Shown piece by piece: positions 20,301 to 30,683 of a stretch of 64,000 bases of DNA. The stretch is from Argyresthia goedartella (taxonomy: Eukaryota; Arthropoda; Insecta; Lepidoptera; Argyresthiidae), in contig OX463835.1 of assembly GCA_949825045.1 (NCBI GenBank), forward strand, positions 18,555,201 through 18,619,200. The letters are read 5' to 3'. How positions within the stretch are numbered: position 1 is the first letter of the stretch; every line of letters starts with the position of its first letter. The notes beneath the pieces were generated by a model. The model was not told the origin of the DNA, did not search any database, and saw only the letters and a program-made list of their open reading frames with translations. A program made the position numbers and the translations under genes.

Positions 20301-21683
20301 CTACCGAAAATCCTGGTTGGGATTAGTAGATTTAGTGCTGACCCCATTGGCAAAACATTGTACATCATCATCATCTGTTTGCGTCTCTACGTTACTGAAA
20401 GCTGTGTCTTTATTACATACACTGTGCACTACCGAATTTTTGTACTCGTCATAATTTATTCTGTAGTTCAACCTTAAAATTTCCTGATATACGTTTCTAC
20501 AAACATAGAGTTTCGAAGACATTTTTCCTGTGTTTACAAAAGTTGTATGGTCAAAACGAGAGCACAGAAATTTTAAAGTGCTATTGAGTTTTCTCTCATT
20601 TAGGAATTTTCCTGAGTCGACATTTAACAATATCACATTTGTATGTCTACTCTGGCTCAATTCATAGTATAGCATAGATTGTAAATTCAGAGGGTCCCTG
20701 TCATTTGACCCTGCCAATACAATGACGAAATCTTTATTCGTATATTCTTTGCAAAGATTGGTACAAGATGTCATTACTTGATTCATGGTTGCTTGTGGCT
20801 TAATAAAAGACTCAACACTGTATAGACTGCCCAAGATGTTTTTCAGAATTTTGTTCATACCTATACCCCGTTCATCAGCTAACAATAGTATTTTTCTTTT
20901 TTGATAGCCTTGATTCTCCGTCGACGCTCTGGGTGGTTGGCAGGTGACCTCAGGCTGACTCGTGACTGCTGCAGTTTCAACTGGTTGACTTGACTTCGCC
21001 GGTTTAACATCACCAGCGCTATCTGCATCTGGATTGACCGAAGCCATTTGTTTGATCACTCCATTAGTGAACTGTCCGGGTGACATACGGGGGTATCCCA
21101 TTCTCATACTACTGGGGTGTATTCTTCTGTATTGAGGTGAAAAAAACATTGGTGGGGGCGATCCACCACCGGTTATTCCAACAGACTTAAGAAACTCGAT
21201 CCTCTTCTTGTGTTCCTCTAATGATTTATTTAATCTAGTATTCTCCAGAATGAGGTTGTCAATTTCACTATTTGCCGCGTCGAGTTGCAAACGTAGGTTA
21301 TCGTTTTCCTCCCGTAGCTCCTCGTTGTTTTCTGTTATAGTAGGCAAACTTTGAGAAGAAAGGCTCAGTGCCAGTAGCGACTCATTACCTTCTGTGTTGT
21401 CGAGTATTTGTCTGGGCTTCCTATGTGTTATATTAGCTAGTGAGGTTGATAACGGAGTATTTGGTAGGATGTCTGAGTTATTATGTATTGTTGTTTCAGG
21501 ATCTCGAATGGTCTCTTGGCGACATGTTGGGCATTTAAACTCCATTTTTAGAGTGTTGCTATTTGCCATATAGTACGCGGACGTTATATTGACACAGTTA
21601 TGATGATACGTATTTCGACAGCTCAAACATTTTACTAACTCAGAGGGAAATACGGCTCCAAGGCAGGTCTTGCAGTTATACAT
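20301..21683 (-). CDS. LINE ORF1: PHD finger, coiled coil, SGNH-like domain
   Basis: 460 codons. Residues 4-54 give a C4HC3 PHD-type zinc finger (C4, C7, C19, C22, H27, C30, C51, C54). Around residues 120-170 is a strong coiled coil (ELREENDNLRLQLDAANSEI; LILENTRLNKSLEEH). From about 265 comes an SGNH-hydrolase-like domain (KILLLADERGIG; FVIVLAGSNDRDP), the esterase-type ORF1 known from CR1 LINEs. The block that normally holds the catalytic Ser (GDS-like) reads ADERG, so the nucleophile seems absent. ORF1 products bind element RNA and assemble particles; the start ATG precedes YNCKTC directly, leaving the finger complete. Confidence 0.85.
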   Translation of the reverse strand: MYNCKTCLGAVFPSELVKCLSCRNTYHHNCVNITSAYYMANSNTLKMEFKCPTCRQETIRDPETTIHNNSDILPNTPLSTSLANITHRKPRQILDNTEGNESLLALSLSSQSLPTITENNEELREENDNLRLQLDAANSEIDNLILENTRLNKSLEEHKKRIEFLKSVGITGGGSPPPMFFSPQYRRIHPSSMRMGYPRMSPGQFTNGVIKQMASVNPDADSAGDVKPAKSSQPVETAAVTSQPEVTCQPPRASTENQGYQKRKILLLADERGIGMNKILKNILGSLYSVESFIKPQATMNQVMTSCTNLCKEYTNKDFVIVLAGSNDRDPLNLQSMLYYELSQSRHTNVILLNVDSGKFLNERKLNSTLKFLCSRFDHTTFVNTGKMSSKLYVCRNVYQEILRLNYRINYDEYKNSVVHSVCNKDTAFSNVETQTDDDDVQCFANGVSTKSTNPNQDFR

Positions 21684-22135
21684 TGTCTTATTGACACCTC
21701 GAAAATATGCCCATCAGCAGTCGCAGCGCAGGTCGTGGTTTCCAGCAGGAAGGCAGACTACGAAGCAAGGATGTTAATTTATGTTGGTAGCACTATGCGA
21801 AGGTATTGCATTTAGTCCTTTTTAGTACTCTACTTTGTCTTAAGATCTCTACCACATGACATGGCCCCAGATCTCTACAACGCCTATAGTGCCCTCTGTT
21901 GAGTTTTCGTGGGATTATGTTACGATATAGATCTTATGTTCAGTGCTTCTTCTACTCGCCAATAGATGTCGCTACGGTTTCCAAGACTACTCATCACTAG
22001 ATGGCGTTAGTAATTTAATTCCGGTAATTGATTTGGCAATTATTTCGGATTCTACTCATTATTTCGTATAGGGGCGTTTTGAGAGCACTTATTATAGTAT
22101 TGTCTTTTGCATGGTACCTTTACTGTTCAATACGG

Positions 22136-22485
22136 GAGATGGTCTCGAAGAATCATATAGCAAATATTCCTTTGTTCTTCAAATCTGCATTGTCATTCCA
22201 CTGTTTCAGAGTATATTTACTGTTTGTTCACAATTAAATCAATGTTTGTTTAAACGTGGTAATATGTATGCACTGTTTTGATTATTTTAATGTTTTGTCC
22301 AAATCGAGAGAAGGTCTCGAAGAATCATATAGCAAAAATATTCCTTTGTTCTCCAAATTTGCACTGTCATCCCACTGTTTTAGATTAAATTCACTGTTTG
22401 TTCACAATTAAAACAATATGTTCGTTATCACGTGGTAATATTTATGCACCATTTTGATTATTTTAAAGTTTCTTTGACCAAAAAA
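22136..22485 (-). repeat. Two about 172-bp tandem repeats in the LINE 5' region
   Basis: Two imperfect direct copies start GGTCTCGAAGAATCATATAG at 22141 and 22313, each running through CACTGTTT, TTGTTCACAATTAAA and TTTTGATTATTTTAA. They lie upstream of ORF1 on its own strand, inside the inserted element. The position recalls promoter-monomer arrays of some LINEs; promoter function is inference. Confidence 0.75.
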
Positions 22486-22556
22486 CACTGTTTACTAATT
22501 TAATTTTATATATTTAAACTGGAGCTCTTTCAAGTTGAGTAGATGCGTGAGCGTAG

Positions 22557-24108
22557 TCATTTACTAATTCTAACGTGCTGTTGTCTAACACTAAACTGGT
22601 CTCAACTTGCCTGGCATTTGGAAGTGAGAATTTGATACACTTGGTTTTACTAGCGTTTAACAATAAATTATTAACTGTGAACCAATTCAAGGTTAAAGAC
22701 AATACACCATTAACATCATCAAAATCTCCTTTTTGTCTTTCAATTTTGAAGACCATTGAAGTATCATCAGCAAACAACACTATGTCAGTTAATTTCTCCA
22801 CCATGAAAGGCAGATCATTAATATATACCAGGAATAAGAAAGGGCCTAATATGGAACCTTGTGGAACGCCAATTTTAACACCCGATCCATCAGATTTTAC
22901 GCCGTTAACTTCTGCCTTTTGAATTCTTTTGCTTAGGTATGATCGTAGTAGATCGAACGCTTTATTTCTAACTCCGTAATTATTTAATTTAATGAATAGC
23001 GTATTATGATCAACACAATCAAATGCCTTCGACAGGTCGCAAAAAACTCCGATAGCATCCTGTGCGGCCTCCCATGCAGAATAAATATGAGATATAGGGC
23101 TAATACCTGCATCCGTAGTCGATTTACCCCTAGTGAAACCATATTGTTTAGCGTGGAGTTGTTTTGTACGGTTGAAGTGTGAGAGCAATTGATTCAGTAT
23201 AATCTTTTCAAATATTTTACTTAGTGTTGGAAGAACAGATATTGGTCTGAAATTTGAAGGATCGCCCTTATCTCCCGACTTGAACAGAGGTATCAGTTTA
23301 CTGTGTTTCATGAGGTCTGGAAAAGCCCCATCGTCAACACATTTATTGAATATATAAGCTAAGTGTGGGGCTATAACTAGAATTACTGAACCAATGACTT
23401 TGATTGATATACCCCACAGGTATTACGTATTTTTTAAGTTAAGTAATTTAAACGTTTTGACAATGTCCTGGGGATGATGAAATTTTAAATATACATTACT
23501 GACGCTGGTGTTATTTTTTAATAAAGTGTCTGCTTCATATGGAGATGAATTTAGACGGTCTGTTGTGAGTACGGGTACATTGGTGAAGAATTTTTCAAAA
23601 GCTCGAGCAACATCAGCGTTGGATTTAACAACATCATCACCTATCTTTAGGCAGAAATCATTGTCCCTTGGTATAACTTTGCCAGTTTCGCGGTTTATTA
23701 TTTTCCAATCTGTTTTCATTCTATTATTTGAATTTTGAATTTTTCTATTAATGTGTAAAGTTTTGGCAGTTCTACAAACCAACTTGAAAGTTTTTTTTAA
23801 CATAGTCATGAAATTTTCGATCAAAGTTATAGGTTTTTTGATCATAGAGGTCATACAAGATAACTCTACGCTACGAATTCCAAACGTTGCCCAGTCATTA
23901 AATTTAGATTTACCGTTGTTGTCACTGACTTTCTTTAATTTGAAAACTATTGAATTCTGTCTGAATAATGTTGAAGAAGTCTGAGTAGATTTTGTTTGGG
24001 TTCTGTTCATTAAAATCCGGTACTGGCAAATTTATGGCATCGTCAACATAGCCCGCCACATCGTGTAGCTGTCGTACTTTGTAGCAGTCGCGCACGGCCA
24101 GCAAAATT
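22557..24108 (-). pseudogene. LINE-C, 5' part (RT fingers and palm)
   Basis: Minus-strand RT in two frames: 23423-24010 holds the region before the fingers (KTDWKIINRETGKVIPRDN), and 22514-23311 holds LIPLFKSGDKGDPSNFRPIS, VFCDLSKAFDCVDHNTL, IGVPQGSILGPFLFLVYIND and catalytic FADD (VLFADDTSMVF). The palm reading runs off into CR1-type LINE sequence at 22556, which truncates the enzyme. The 5' edge at 24108 joins LINE-A; the endonuclease is missing. Confidence 0.85.
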
Positions 24109-24400
24109 TACGCTAATGATCTCCAGATTTATCGCCACTTCTCTCTTAACTATGCACACTCTGCTGTGGTGGCACTCAACGCTGATCTTGAGGGTATAAG
24201 AAGTTGGGCTTCATCCTTCGGACTCCTGGTCAACCCGAGCAAGTCCGAGGCCATGATCATAGGTACCAGATATTCTCTTAACTTGTTGCAGCAACATCCC
24301 ATTCCACCTGTCACTTTTGATGGCCACAATCGTTTATAGCGATAAAGTTAAAAACCTGGGTCTAATCTTCGACAACCAGTTGTCCTGGTCTTATGCTATT
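24109..24400 (+). pseudogene. LINE-A reverse transcriptase, palm and thumb part
   Basis: The plus strand reads SKIYANDLQIYRHFS, where the normal catalytic YADD has become YAND, then LNADLEGIRSWASSFGLLVN, SKSEAMIIGTRYS and, after frame breaks, KPGSNLRQP in place of a NLGLxFD-type block. It is the continuation of 12138-12404 on the same strand. A mutated catalytic box and stops make it dead. Confidence 0.7.
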
Positions 24401-25245
24401 TTATTTTTGAGTGAACCAATAATTTTATGATGGTGTCTGGTGTCGCAGGGTTTATGAAAATCAAATGACTTTGATGGTTTATTTTCAGACGAGAAGTCCC
24501 ATCCAAACATTGATTTGTTGGTTGTATTTGGCACTAAGTTTTAGGCACTTTAAGAGACGATTACATCTATTGTACTATTTTCCGAGACATTACACAGGGC
24601 TTTTCACGACTACTGTGAGGAAATAAAATAATTTATCCAGAAAATAAATTTTTGGATAAATTAGGTTTGGACCGCCGCCTCTTAGCTCGGCCTGGCGGAG
24701 TCCGGCTTCCGATTAATGAACCTTTTTGGTACGCCATCTACCTGAATTGCCCCGCGATCTTATGGATCAGTGGACACGGTGCGTTCACGTATAATTACAA
24801 CGACAGGTTGGTTTGTTGCAGCTAGCTCGGACGACGCGAACGTACCTTCATCAGCGTGTAGATTTTAATCTCGGACGTGCTCTTGGGACGGACGATGGGC
24901 GCGGAATGGAGCTGGATGGAGGAGGCGGAGCTGTAGCGCCGCGAGGTTGCATCGCTGTCCACGTGCATGATGCAGTTCTGGGAACGAGGGAGATATACAA
25001 TTGTCGGATTACTTTTTTAATGGACGCCCGGGCCATCAGCGATGGAGTTCAAGAACTTCGCAATCAAGTTGCTAAACACAGTCTGCTGGCTGACAACGAT
25101 TGCCGTCGTGGGTAACAGAACAACCACTTGTTAAGTCGAGAGGTGCTAGTCAAGCTTAGCCCGTACGTCCGCTCGGGTGTAAGTGCTCAGTAAGCACAAT
25201 AACAACCACGCTCGCTCGTGCGCTTAAATATCTCGATTACAAATG
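24401..25245. other. Duplicated unassigned region
   Basis: About 840 bp, conserved in copy 2 (55701-56544). The first part is AT-rich; from about 24670 it becomes GC-rich. Open frames of 100 codons (24813-25115, plus) and 61 codons (24851-25036, minus) overlap, with no recognised motif. It may be a further TE scrap or old host DNA. I make no functional call. Confidence 0.4.
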
Positions 25246-25265
25246 ACACACACACACACACACAT

Positions 25266-25313
<48 letters not shown>
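25246..25313. repeat. CA microsatellite
   Basis: A (CA)n run broken by one TACG. Followed by GGTACACTTTGTTAAAAT, which resembles ACTTTATTAAAAT after the second CA run at 26626-26701. Length differs between the duplicates. Confidence 0.95.
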
Positions 25314-25315
<2 letters not shown>

Positions 25316-25649
25316 TACACTTTGTTAAAATACGGCATTTAAAAATATATTTTTACGATATTTCCTGTGTCAATTTGCAACATCATTTGAAAGAACATTC
25401 GTGGGTTATCACGAATATACCTATTGATCCCCTTTGTGATTCTATTCACTCTTCTCATGATCCTAAACACCCCTCAAGTGTTGCCATTGCCCCCATTCCA
25501 ATATTCTTTTTACCCCCATTTGATTCTAATTTCATTTTTTTATTTCAAGTAATTTCATGGTTCCACAACGCATCTGTTTTAGTATTTCTAACACTGAGTC
25601 ATCTATTGCAGATTTAACATCATCGCTCTTTTGTTCTTGGGGAAGCCGG

Positions 25650-26624
25650 GACTTAATTTCTTCAATGTTTAAAGGACTAATCCCTGTTTTTTAAAGCTTG
25701 CTTGGAGCATATGTTTGGCATTATTTTTAGATGTTGAATAAGAAATTTAACCAGCTTGGGAAAGCAACCCTTTGGAACTGAGGCCTGCTGTTGTCCATCC
25801 GTTTTCTTCCACTTTAGGAGTAATTCTCTCCAAGCGCGCTTCATCGGCCGGAAAAACGCGACATCCAGTGGCTGTTTTAAATGAGTCGAGTTCGGTGGCG
25901 AAAACAAAATCAATTTTGTGTTCTTTACATAATTTAATTAGAGAGACTGACAAATGGGATGACAAATTATCTCCAATCAAGATTTTACTTGCTGGTTTAT
26001 TTTTAAAATAGGGAATGGCAATTTTTTCCACCCAGTCTTCAAAGATTGCTCCTTCAAACAACCCGGATGTTGATCTATTATGATGGGTGCCTTTTGGACC
26101 CTTTTATCATTGTTTGGCTTTGTAAACCATATATGGGGGCAAAATCTCTCCGTCAGAAGAACCAGCCATCATTACAGACATGGAATTTTTCGAGTGATTA
26201 ACCACCCTCTCGGGGTATTTACATCCTCTTTTCATTAGTACCTTTTTACGTCCCGGGTATTCAGTGAGGTAGGTCTCATCATAGTTATTTTTGCATAGTT
26301 CCACCCCTTGTAAAGATTTTTCTAGTTCATTGAATTAATCTTGAATCACATCAGGGGATACAGCTGCCCTTGCTCTTTTTATATTTACACAAATTCTTTG
26401 CGATATTTTATCTTTGTGTCTCATCAAAAAGCTTTAAACAAGTCCAACCCTGAAAATTTATTTTTAAACCTTCTGTTGACCACTCCCAGTTTATCAAGAT
26501 ACATTTTCACTAAGAAACGCATATCCATCGTGACCATTCGATAGCCCCACTCAGCACACTTATTGATATTTTCTATAATGATCAGCTCCGCTTCTTCTGA
26601 TAATGCTGTTTGCCCTTCTTGAGG

Positions 26625-26625
<1 letters not shown>
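25650..26625 (-). pseudogene. Pogo/Tigger-like DDE transposase remnant
   Basis: Minus strand, several frames. From the N-terminal side: a CENP-B-type helix-turn-helix region (EEAELIIIENINKCAEWGYR; FLMRHKDKISQR), then the DDE_1 catalytic domain with NYDET (first Asp), ERVVNHSKNSMSVMMAGSSD, KILIGDNLSSHLS (second Asp) and PPNSTHLKQPLDVAFFRPMK (third Asp). Frame changes lie near 25890 and 26090. The enzyme would cut and paste DNA at TA sites; this copy cannot be expressed intact. Copy 2 lies at 56950-57925. It is bounded on both sides by CA repeats. Confidence 0.8.
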
Positions 26626-26676
<51 letters not shown>

Positions 26677-26701
26677 CACACACAAACACACACACACACA
26701 C
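26626..26701. repeat. CA microsatellite
   Basis: (CA)n with small interruptions, followed by ACTTTATTAAAATAAATA and then TCTATTCACTCTTCTCGTGAT. The last string recurs with one change at about 25439-25459, on the other side of the pogo-like gene. Confidence 0.95.
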
Positions 26702-26863
26702 TTTATTAAAATAAATATTAAAATCTATTCACTCTTCTCGTGATATTAACAAAAAATCTTACTAAACTTTATAATTTCCTTACGATTCCACCACTTAGCT
26801 GCACCAATGATTCGAAATTTAACTTCTAATAAAATAAAATAATTAAATATAAATATATATATA

Positions 26864-27748
26864 CAGGGTTACAGGAAATGTCGTGCTAGATCCGTTAAGG
26901 GCGTGGAGTACCCATCATTTCTGACTTATTTCACTATGAATCACCCTACCCTAAACTTAACCCTTTTCGAGATATTCGACTTTTATTTTTTTTATTGAAA
27001 ATTGCCGATTTTTAGGCTACCAAATTTAATTTTGTTTATTTTGTGTGTCTTATTATTATTATTATTATTGCATTTTGATATGTGTAATAAGATGTTTTAG
27101 GACGTCAATCATTAAAATAGTGCATAAGTTATTGAATAAGCCGTAGTAGACAAGTGAAAGTTAAGAAAAATAATAATAATAGAAAGTTTATTTTTCTCTA
27201 AGGGATATCTAAAAAAAATATTACGGCAGTTGTTCGGCAGATGTGTTTTAATATATCTACGTTTCATCAGCTATCTAACGGGGTATAACAATCTAGGATT
27301 TGTATTACATTTCGTGGAAAAAAAAGTAGTTGGGACGCTCCAGGTAGCAGCTCTAACGGCCCCGCGCCTATTGTCCTTCAAGTTAAGACGCACCGTGCGA
27401 GCGAGACAAGTGACGATTTATGTAGGTGTGAATGAAAGAAAAATTGTATAGAGACCGGTCAGGGCTGGGAATACAACACGGGATATTGTTTTGGTTGTCA
27501 GTCTGCTTTTGTGCTTCGTACAGTAGATGTGATATCGTGTTGCTCTTTTTCTCGACTTGGCTGTGATTCTGGACTATTTCTTTTGATTTGTGACTACTGT
27601 GCTTGTTAACCGGACTCTAATTTGTACTTGTGATACGGAAGTGTTGAAGATGACGTCCTACACACTTGAGGAATATGCTGATATGCTTATTTGTTACGGA
27701 TACTGCGATTGTGTATATATATATATACACAATCGCAGTATCCGTATA
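26864..27748 (+). mobile_element. 5' end of a second mariner-like element
   Basis: Starts TA/CAGGGTTACAGGAAATG, a typical mariner-like terminus next to a TA-rich target, and runs through about 790 bp of leader to an ATG at 27650. The frame starts MTSYTLEEYADMLICYGYCD, which resembles the N-terminal helix of insect mariner-superfamily transposases, then dissolves in a palindrome. The rest of the element is missing; the other mariner element begins at 27749. A duplicate is at 58190-59078. Confidence 0.55.
27695..27746. repeat. 52-bp perfect palindrome
   Basis: TACGGATACTGCGATTGTGT and its exact reverse complement flank an alternating TA centre. The left arm is the coding start of the truncated transposase. 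The palindrome ends 2 bp before the TA at the left end of the mariner element. Copy 2 (59023-59076) differs only by one extra TA. Confidence 0.95.
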
Positions 27749-30678
27749 CAGTGTGTAACTTTATAAAGTGCGACCCCGAAAAATTTTTTTTTTTTTTTTT
27801 TTTTATGTGGTTTTTTATGTTTTAAATTTTGAATTGACATTTTCGACTCTAGTTACAAAAAAGACAATAACTCAAAAACGACTTAGTCTATTTGGACAAA
27901 ATAAAAATGGGACTACTCTTTATAAGTGGCTGGTGACGATGCTTTAAAAACAATCACCTTCATAAACTATACACGGCTATTTAAAAAAAAAAAAAAAAAA
28001 TCGTTCATCAATATCATAAAATGTTGCCCCTATTATTCACTATTTTTATTTATTGTTTCAAATTAACACCATATTAGCTTTCTAATGTTAAAAAATCTTG
28101 GTAATAAGTTAAATAACACCAAAGTTACGAATGTTTAAAGTTCAGCCTCGCTGCGTTATCTACCATTCAGGTAGAATTCTTAATAAACAATTGAAAGGAA
28201 ATAAATTCATAAGAAACTGCACACATGATACCAGCGAAATAAAATTTTAATAAAAGTTTAAATCAAGATAAAATACTTTTAATATGCATTAAATACAAAA
28301 AATTACAGTAGGTACCTACTTACAAGCATCTAAGGGTTTTTTGTTACATTTAACATTTACATCATTTAAGTAGGTAAATAACTTATTTTTAATTTAATCA
28401 ATCATTTTTAATGCCTTAATTGCTCAAAATGGCCTCCTCTTTGTTGTAGGCACAATGTTGCACGGTCTGTAATTTGTGCCGTGGCTCTCCGCACCATTCT
28501 TGCCTCTTCATTTTTTATGTGATTGGCACATTCCATTACGCGATTTACTAATTCAGCCTCAGAGTTTATTGGGGTCGAGTAAACCGTTTGCTTCATGACA
28601 CCCCATAAAAAAAAGTCTAGGGGTGTCATATCTGGTAAACGTGCTGGCCAACCCACTGGTCCTAATCGCCCTATCCACCTGTTTGGGTAGTTTGCATTTA
28701 AAAAGTTTCTCACTTCCGCTGCATAGTGGGCAGGACATCCATCCATCTGCATAAAAATTTCATTTCTTATTGCTAGAGGAACATCTTCTAACAGGCCTGG
28801 TAGCTCGTCTCTCAATAGATGTAAAAAATATTCGCCAATTAACCTTTGAGGTAAAATAACCGGTCCAAACAATTTGTCGTCTATGAGACCAGCCCAAACA
28901 TTTACCGAAAACTGAACTTGGAATGTTGAGGCCCTTTTTATCTTTAGTCTTGGGTTCTCATGAGTCCATCGGTGCAGATTCCTGCAGTTAGTTATACCAC
29001 TTCGATTAAATGTGGCTTCATCCATCAATAGAATCCTTCGCAGAAATAGGGGTTGAAGCCGCACCTGTCTCAGTACCCAGGCAGACATGACGCACCTTGA
29101 GCGATAGTCCACATCACCATGAAGGTCCTGGACTCTTTGAAAATTATATGGATGAAGTCCATCTTTCTTCAAAATCCTCCAAACTGACATATGAGAAATA
29201 CCGTGCATCAAGCCTTGCCGTCTAGTGCTGGTAGAAGGGTCAGCATACAAAGATCTGAGGACAGCTTCTTCTATCGCCACATCGATGATGACCTGCCCTG
29301 GCTCACGGCGATCTCTTGTCGCCTGTCCAAGGCCAACGATAGTGAATCTTCGGTGAACTTCTTGAAATTTTCGTGCTGACGGTAAAAGTCAGTCAGGAAA
29401 CGCATCACCGTACAGCCTACGAGCGACATTAGCAACACCTTAAAATAAAGAAACAAAAATAATTAATTTATTAGAAAATGGGATACAGTTAATTTAAAAA
29501 GTTAGTTAAAAAATGCATGGACAAATGAAGACTCTTCTTTTGTCTACGAAAAAATCTGACAAGATTAAAATTGCAATAATTCGAGTTTTATTTACACTGC
29601 CTCGGCTTTTATTCCTGTTCAGACCGCATTACCAAAAATAACTATCGTAAATTTTAAGTAAATTATGGCGTTTGTGAACATGGTTTGTGCCTTAAGGTAG
29701 AGTAGTAAAGCATATCACTTTGAAGAAAATAAACATACCTCGTGCTATGCCATAATAAAAATGAATGTCGGCGATCTCTCGTGAAGGAAATTCAGACAAC
29801 CTCGGCATATCAACAGCAGCAATAACGATAACTCCAAATATAACACCAACAGCAACGATAAGTAAACAAATTTAACAATAAATTACAAACTAATAACAGA
29901 TAACTATGGTGAATTTTACGGAACGATGGGGATAGTAAAGTAAGTAGCTAGCAGCAACAACAGAATCGGAGCGACTGAGCTGAGCTTGTTTTATTGTGTG
30001 CTGAACCATCAAACAAGGGCTCGCTAACCGTTCGTGTCGTAAACCGTTCTCTTTCATAAAAACATACATAAAAACCCGGCGGCGGAAGTGAAACAGCAAT
30101 AGTAAGGATTTAAAATCAGGGGACTCATTCCAAGAATTTCTTTCACTGTTTATCTCACTAAAAGCAATAAGCGAGAGTGAGACAACAAAAGGATTAAATC
30201 ACAATACAAGTAAACAAAGAACACTGTTAGAGAAATTTTCAAGTAGTATGGGTAACTTTGAACAACTTTGGTGATAATTAACTTATTTCCATGATTTTTT
30301 TAACATAAGAAAGCTAATATGGTGTGAAGTTGAAACAATAAATAAAAATAGTGAATAATAGGGGCAACATATTTTATGATATTGATGAATTAATGAAAAA
30401 AAAATTTTTTTTTTAATAGCCGTGTTTAGGTTATGAAGGTGATTGTTTTAGGAGGATTTTTTACAGCATCGTCACCAGCCACTTATAAAGAGTAGTCCCA
30501 TTTTTATTTTGTCCAAATAGACAGAGTACTTTTCGAGTTATTGTCTTATTTGTAACTAGAGTCGAAAATGTCAGTTCAAAATTTAAAACATCAAAAAAGC
30601 ACAAAAACTAAAAAAATATTTATTTTCATTTTTTTTCTGATAATTTTTGGTCTTCTTTCACCTCAAAGTTACACACTG
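27749..30678 (-). mobile_element. Complete mariner-superfamily element with long TIRs
   Basis: 2,930 bp. The left end is TA/CAGTGTGTAACTTT and the right end AAAGTTACACACTG/TA, so it starts and ends as Tc1/mariner elements do and is flanked by TA. The inverted repeats are unusually long: left about 27749-28132, right about 30263-30678, alike over nearly 400 bp with small indels and A/T-run differences. The internal part holds an intron-containing transposase gene on the minus strand. The right side is inserted in hAT sequence; the left flank is the palindrome. Copy 2 is cut at 60947. Confidence 0.9.
28408..29808 (-). pseudogene. Mariner (DD41D-type) transposase gene with one intron
   Basis: Exon 1 is 29808-29739 (ATG CCG AGG TTG...), ending CACGAG before a GTATGT donor. 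Exon 2 is 29438-28408 after a TTTTAAG acceptor. The 300-bp intron joins the exons in phase as ...GIAR/GVANVARRLYGDAF, total 367 codons with the stop. An in-frame TGA at codon 40 (29391-29389) is CGA in copy 2. The catalytic triad is Asp in LLMDEATFNR, Asp in QMDGCPAHY and Asp in PLDFFLWG; I count 41 residues between the last two. A helix-turn-helix region (VWRILKKDGLHP) precedes them. Confidence 0.8.
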
Positions 30679-30683
30679 TATAC

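Larger units (their letters stand above)
16965..22556 (-). mobile_element. Apparently full-length CR1-type LINE
   Basis: A 5.6-kb insertion that is absent from the matching site of copy 2 (about 53864). It carries two long uninterrupted ORFs on the minus strand, an about 870-bp 5' region with a tandem repeat, and a 3' end of AAATG units (minus strand AAATGAAATGAAATGAAAA). The empty site reads GTAAATGATACGAAG; only about 2 bp (GA) are clearly duplicated, although the AAATGA target resembles the tail repeat. Recent insertion is inferred from the intact ORFs and from presence in only one duplicate. Confidence 0.85.

Noticed and set aside
24813..25115. 100-codon ORF and an antisense 61-codon ORF as host genes
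   Set aside because: Conserved between duplicates only because the duplication is recent; no recognisable domain.
27650..27748. Left exon of the 27749-30678 mariner transposase
   Set aside because: It is on the opposite strand and outside the TA-flanked ends; the true first exon is at 29808-29739.
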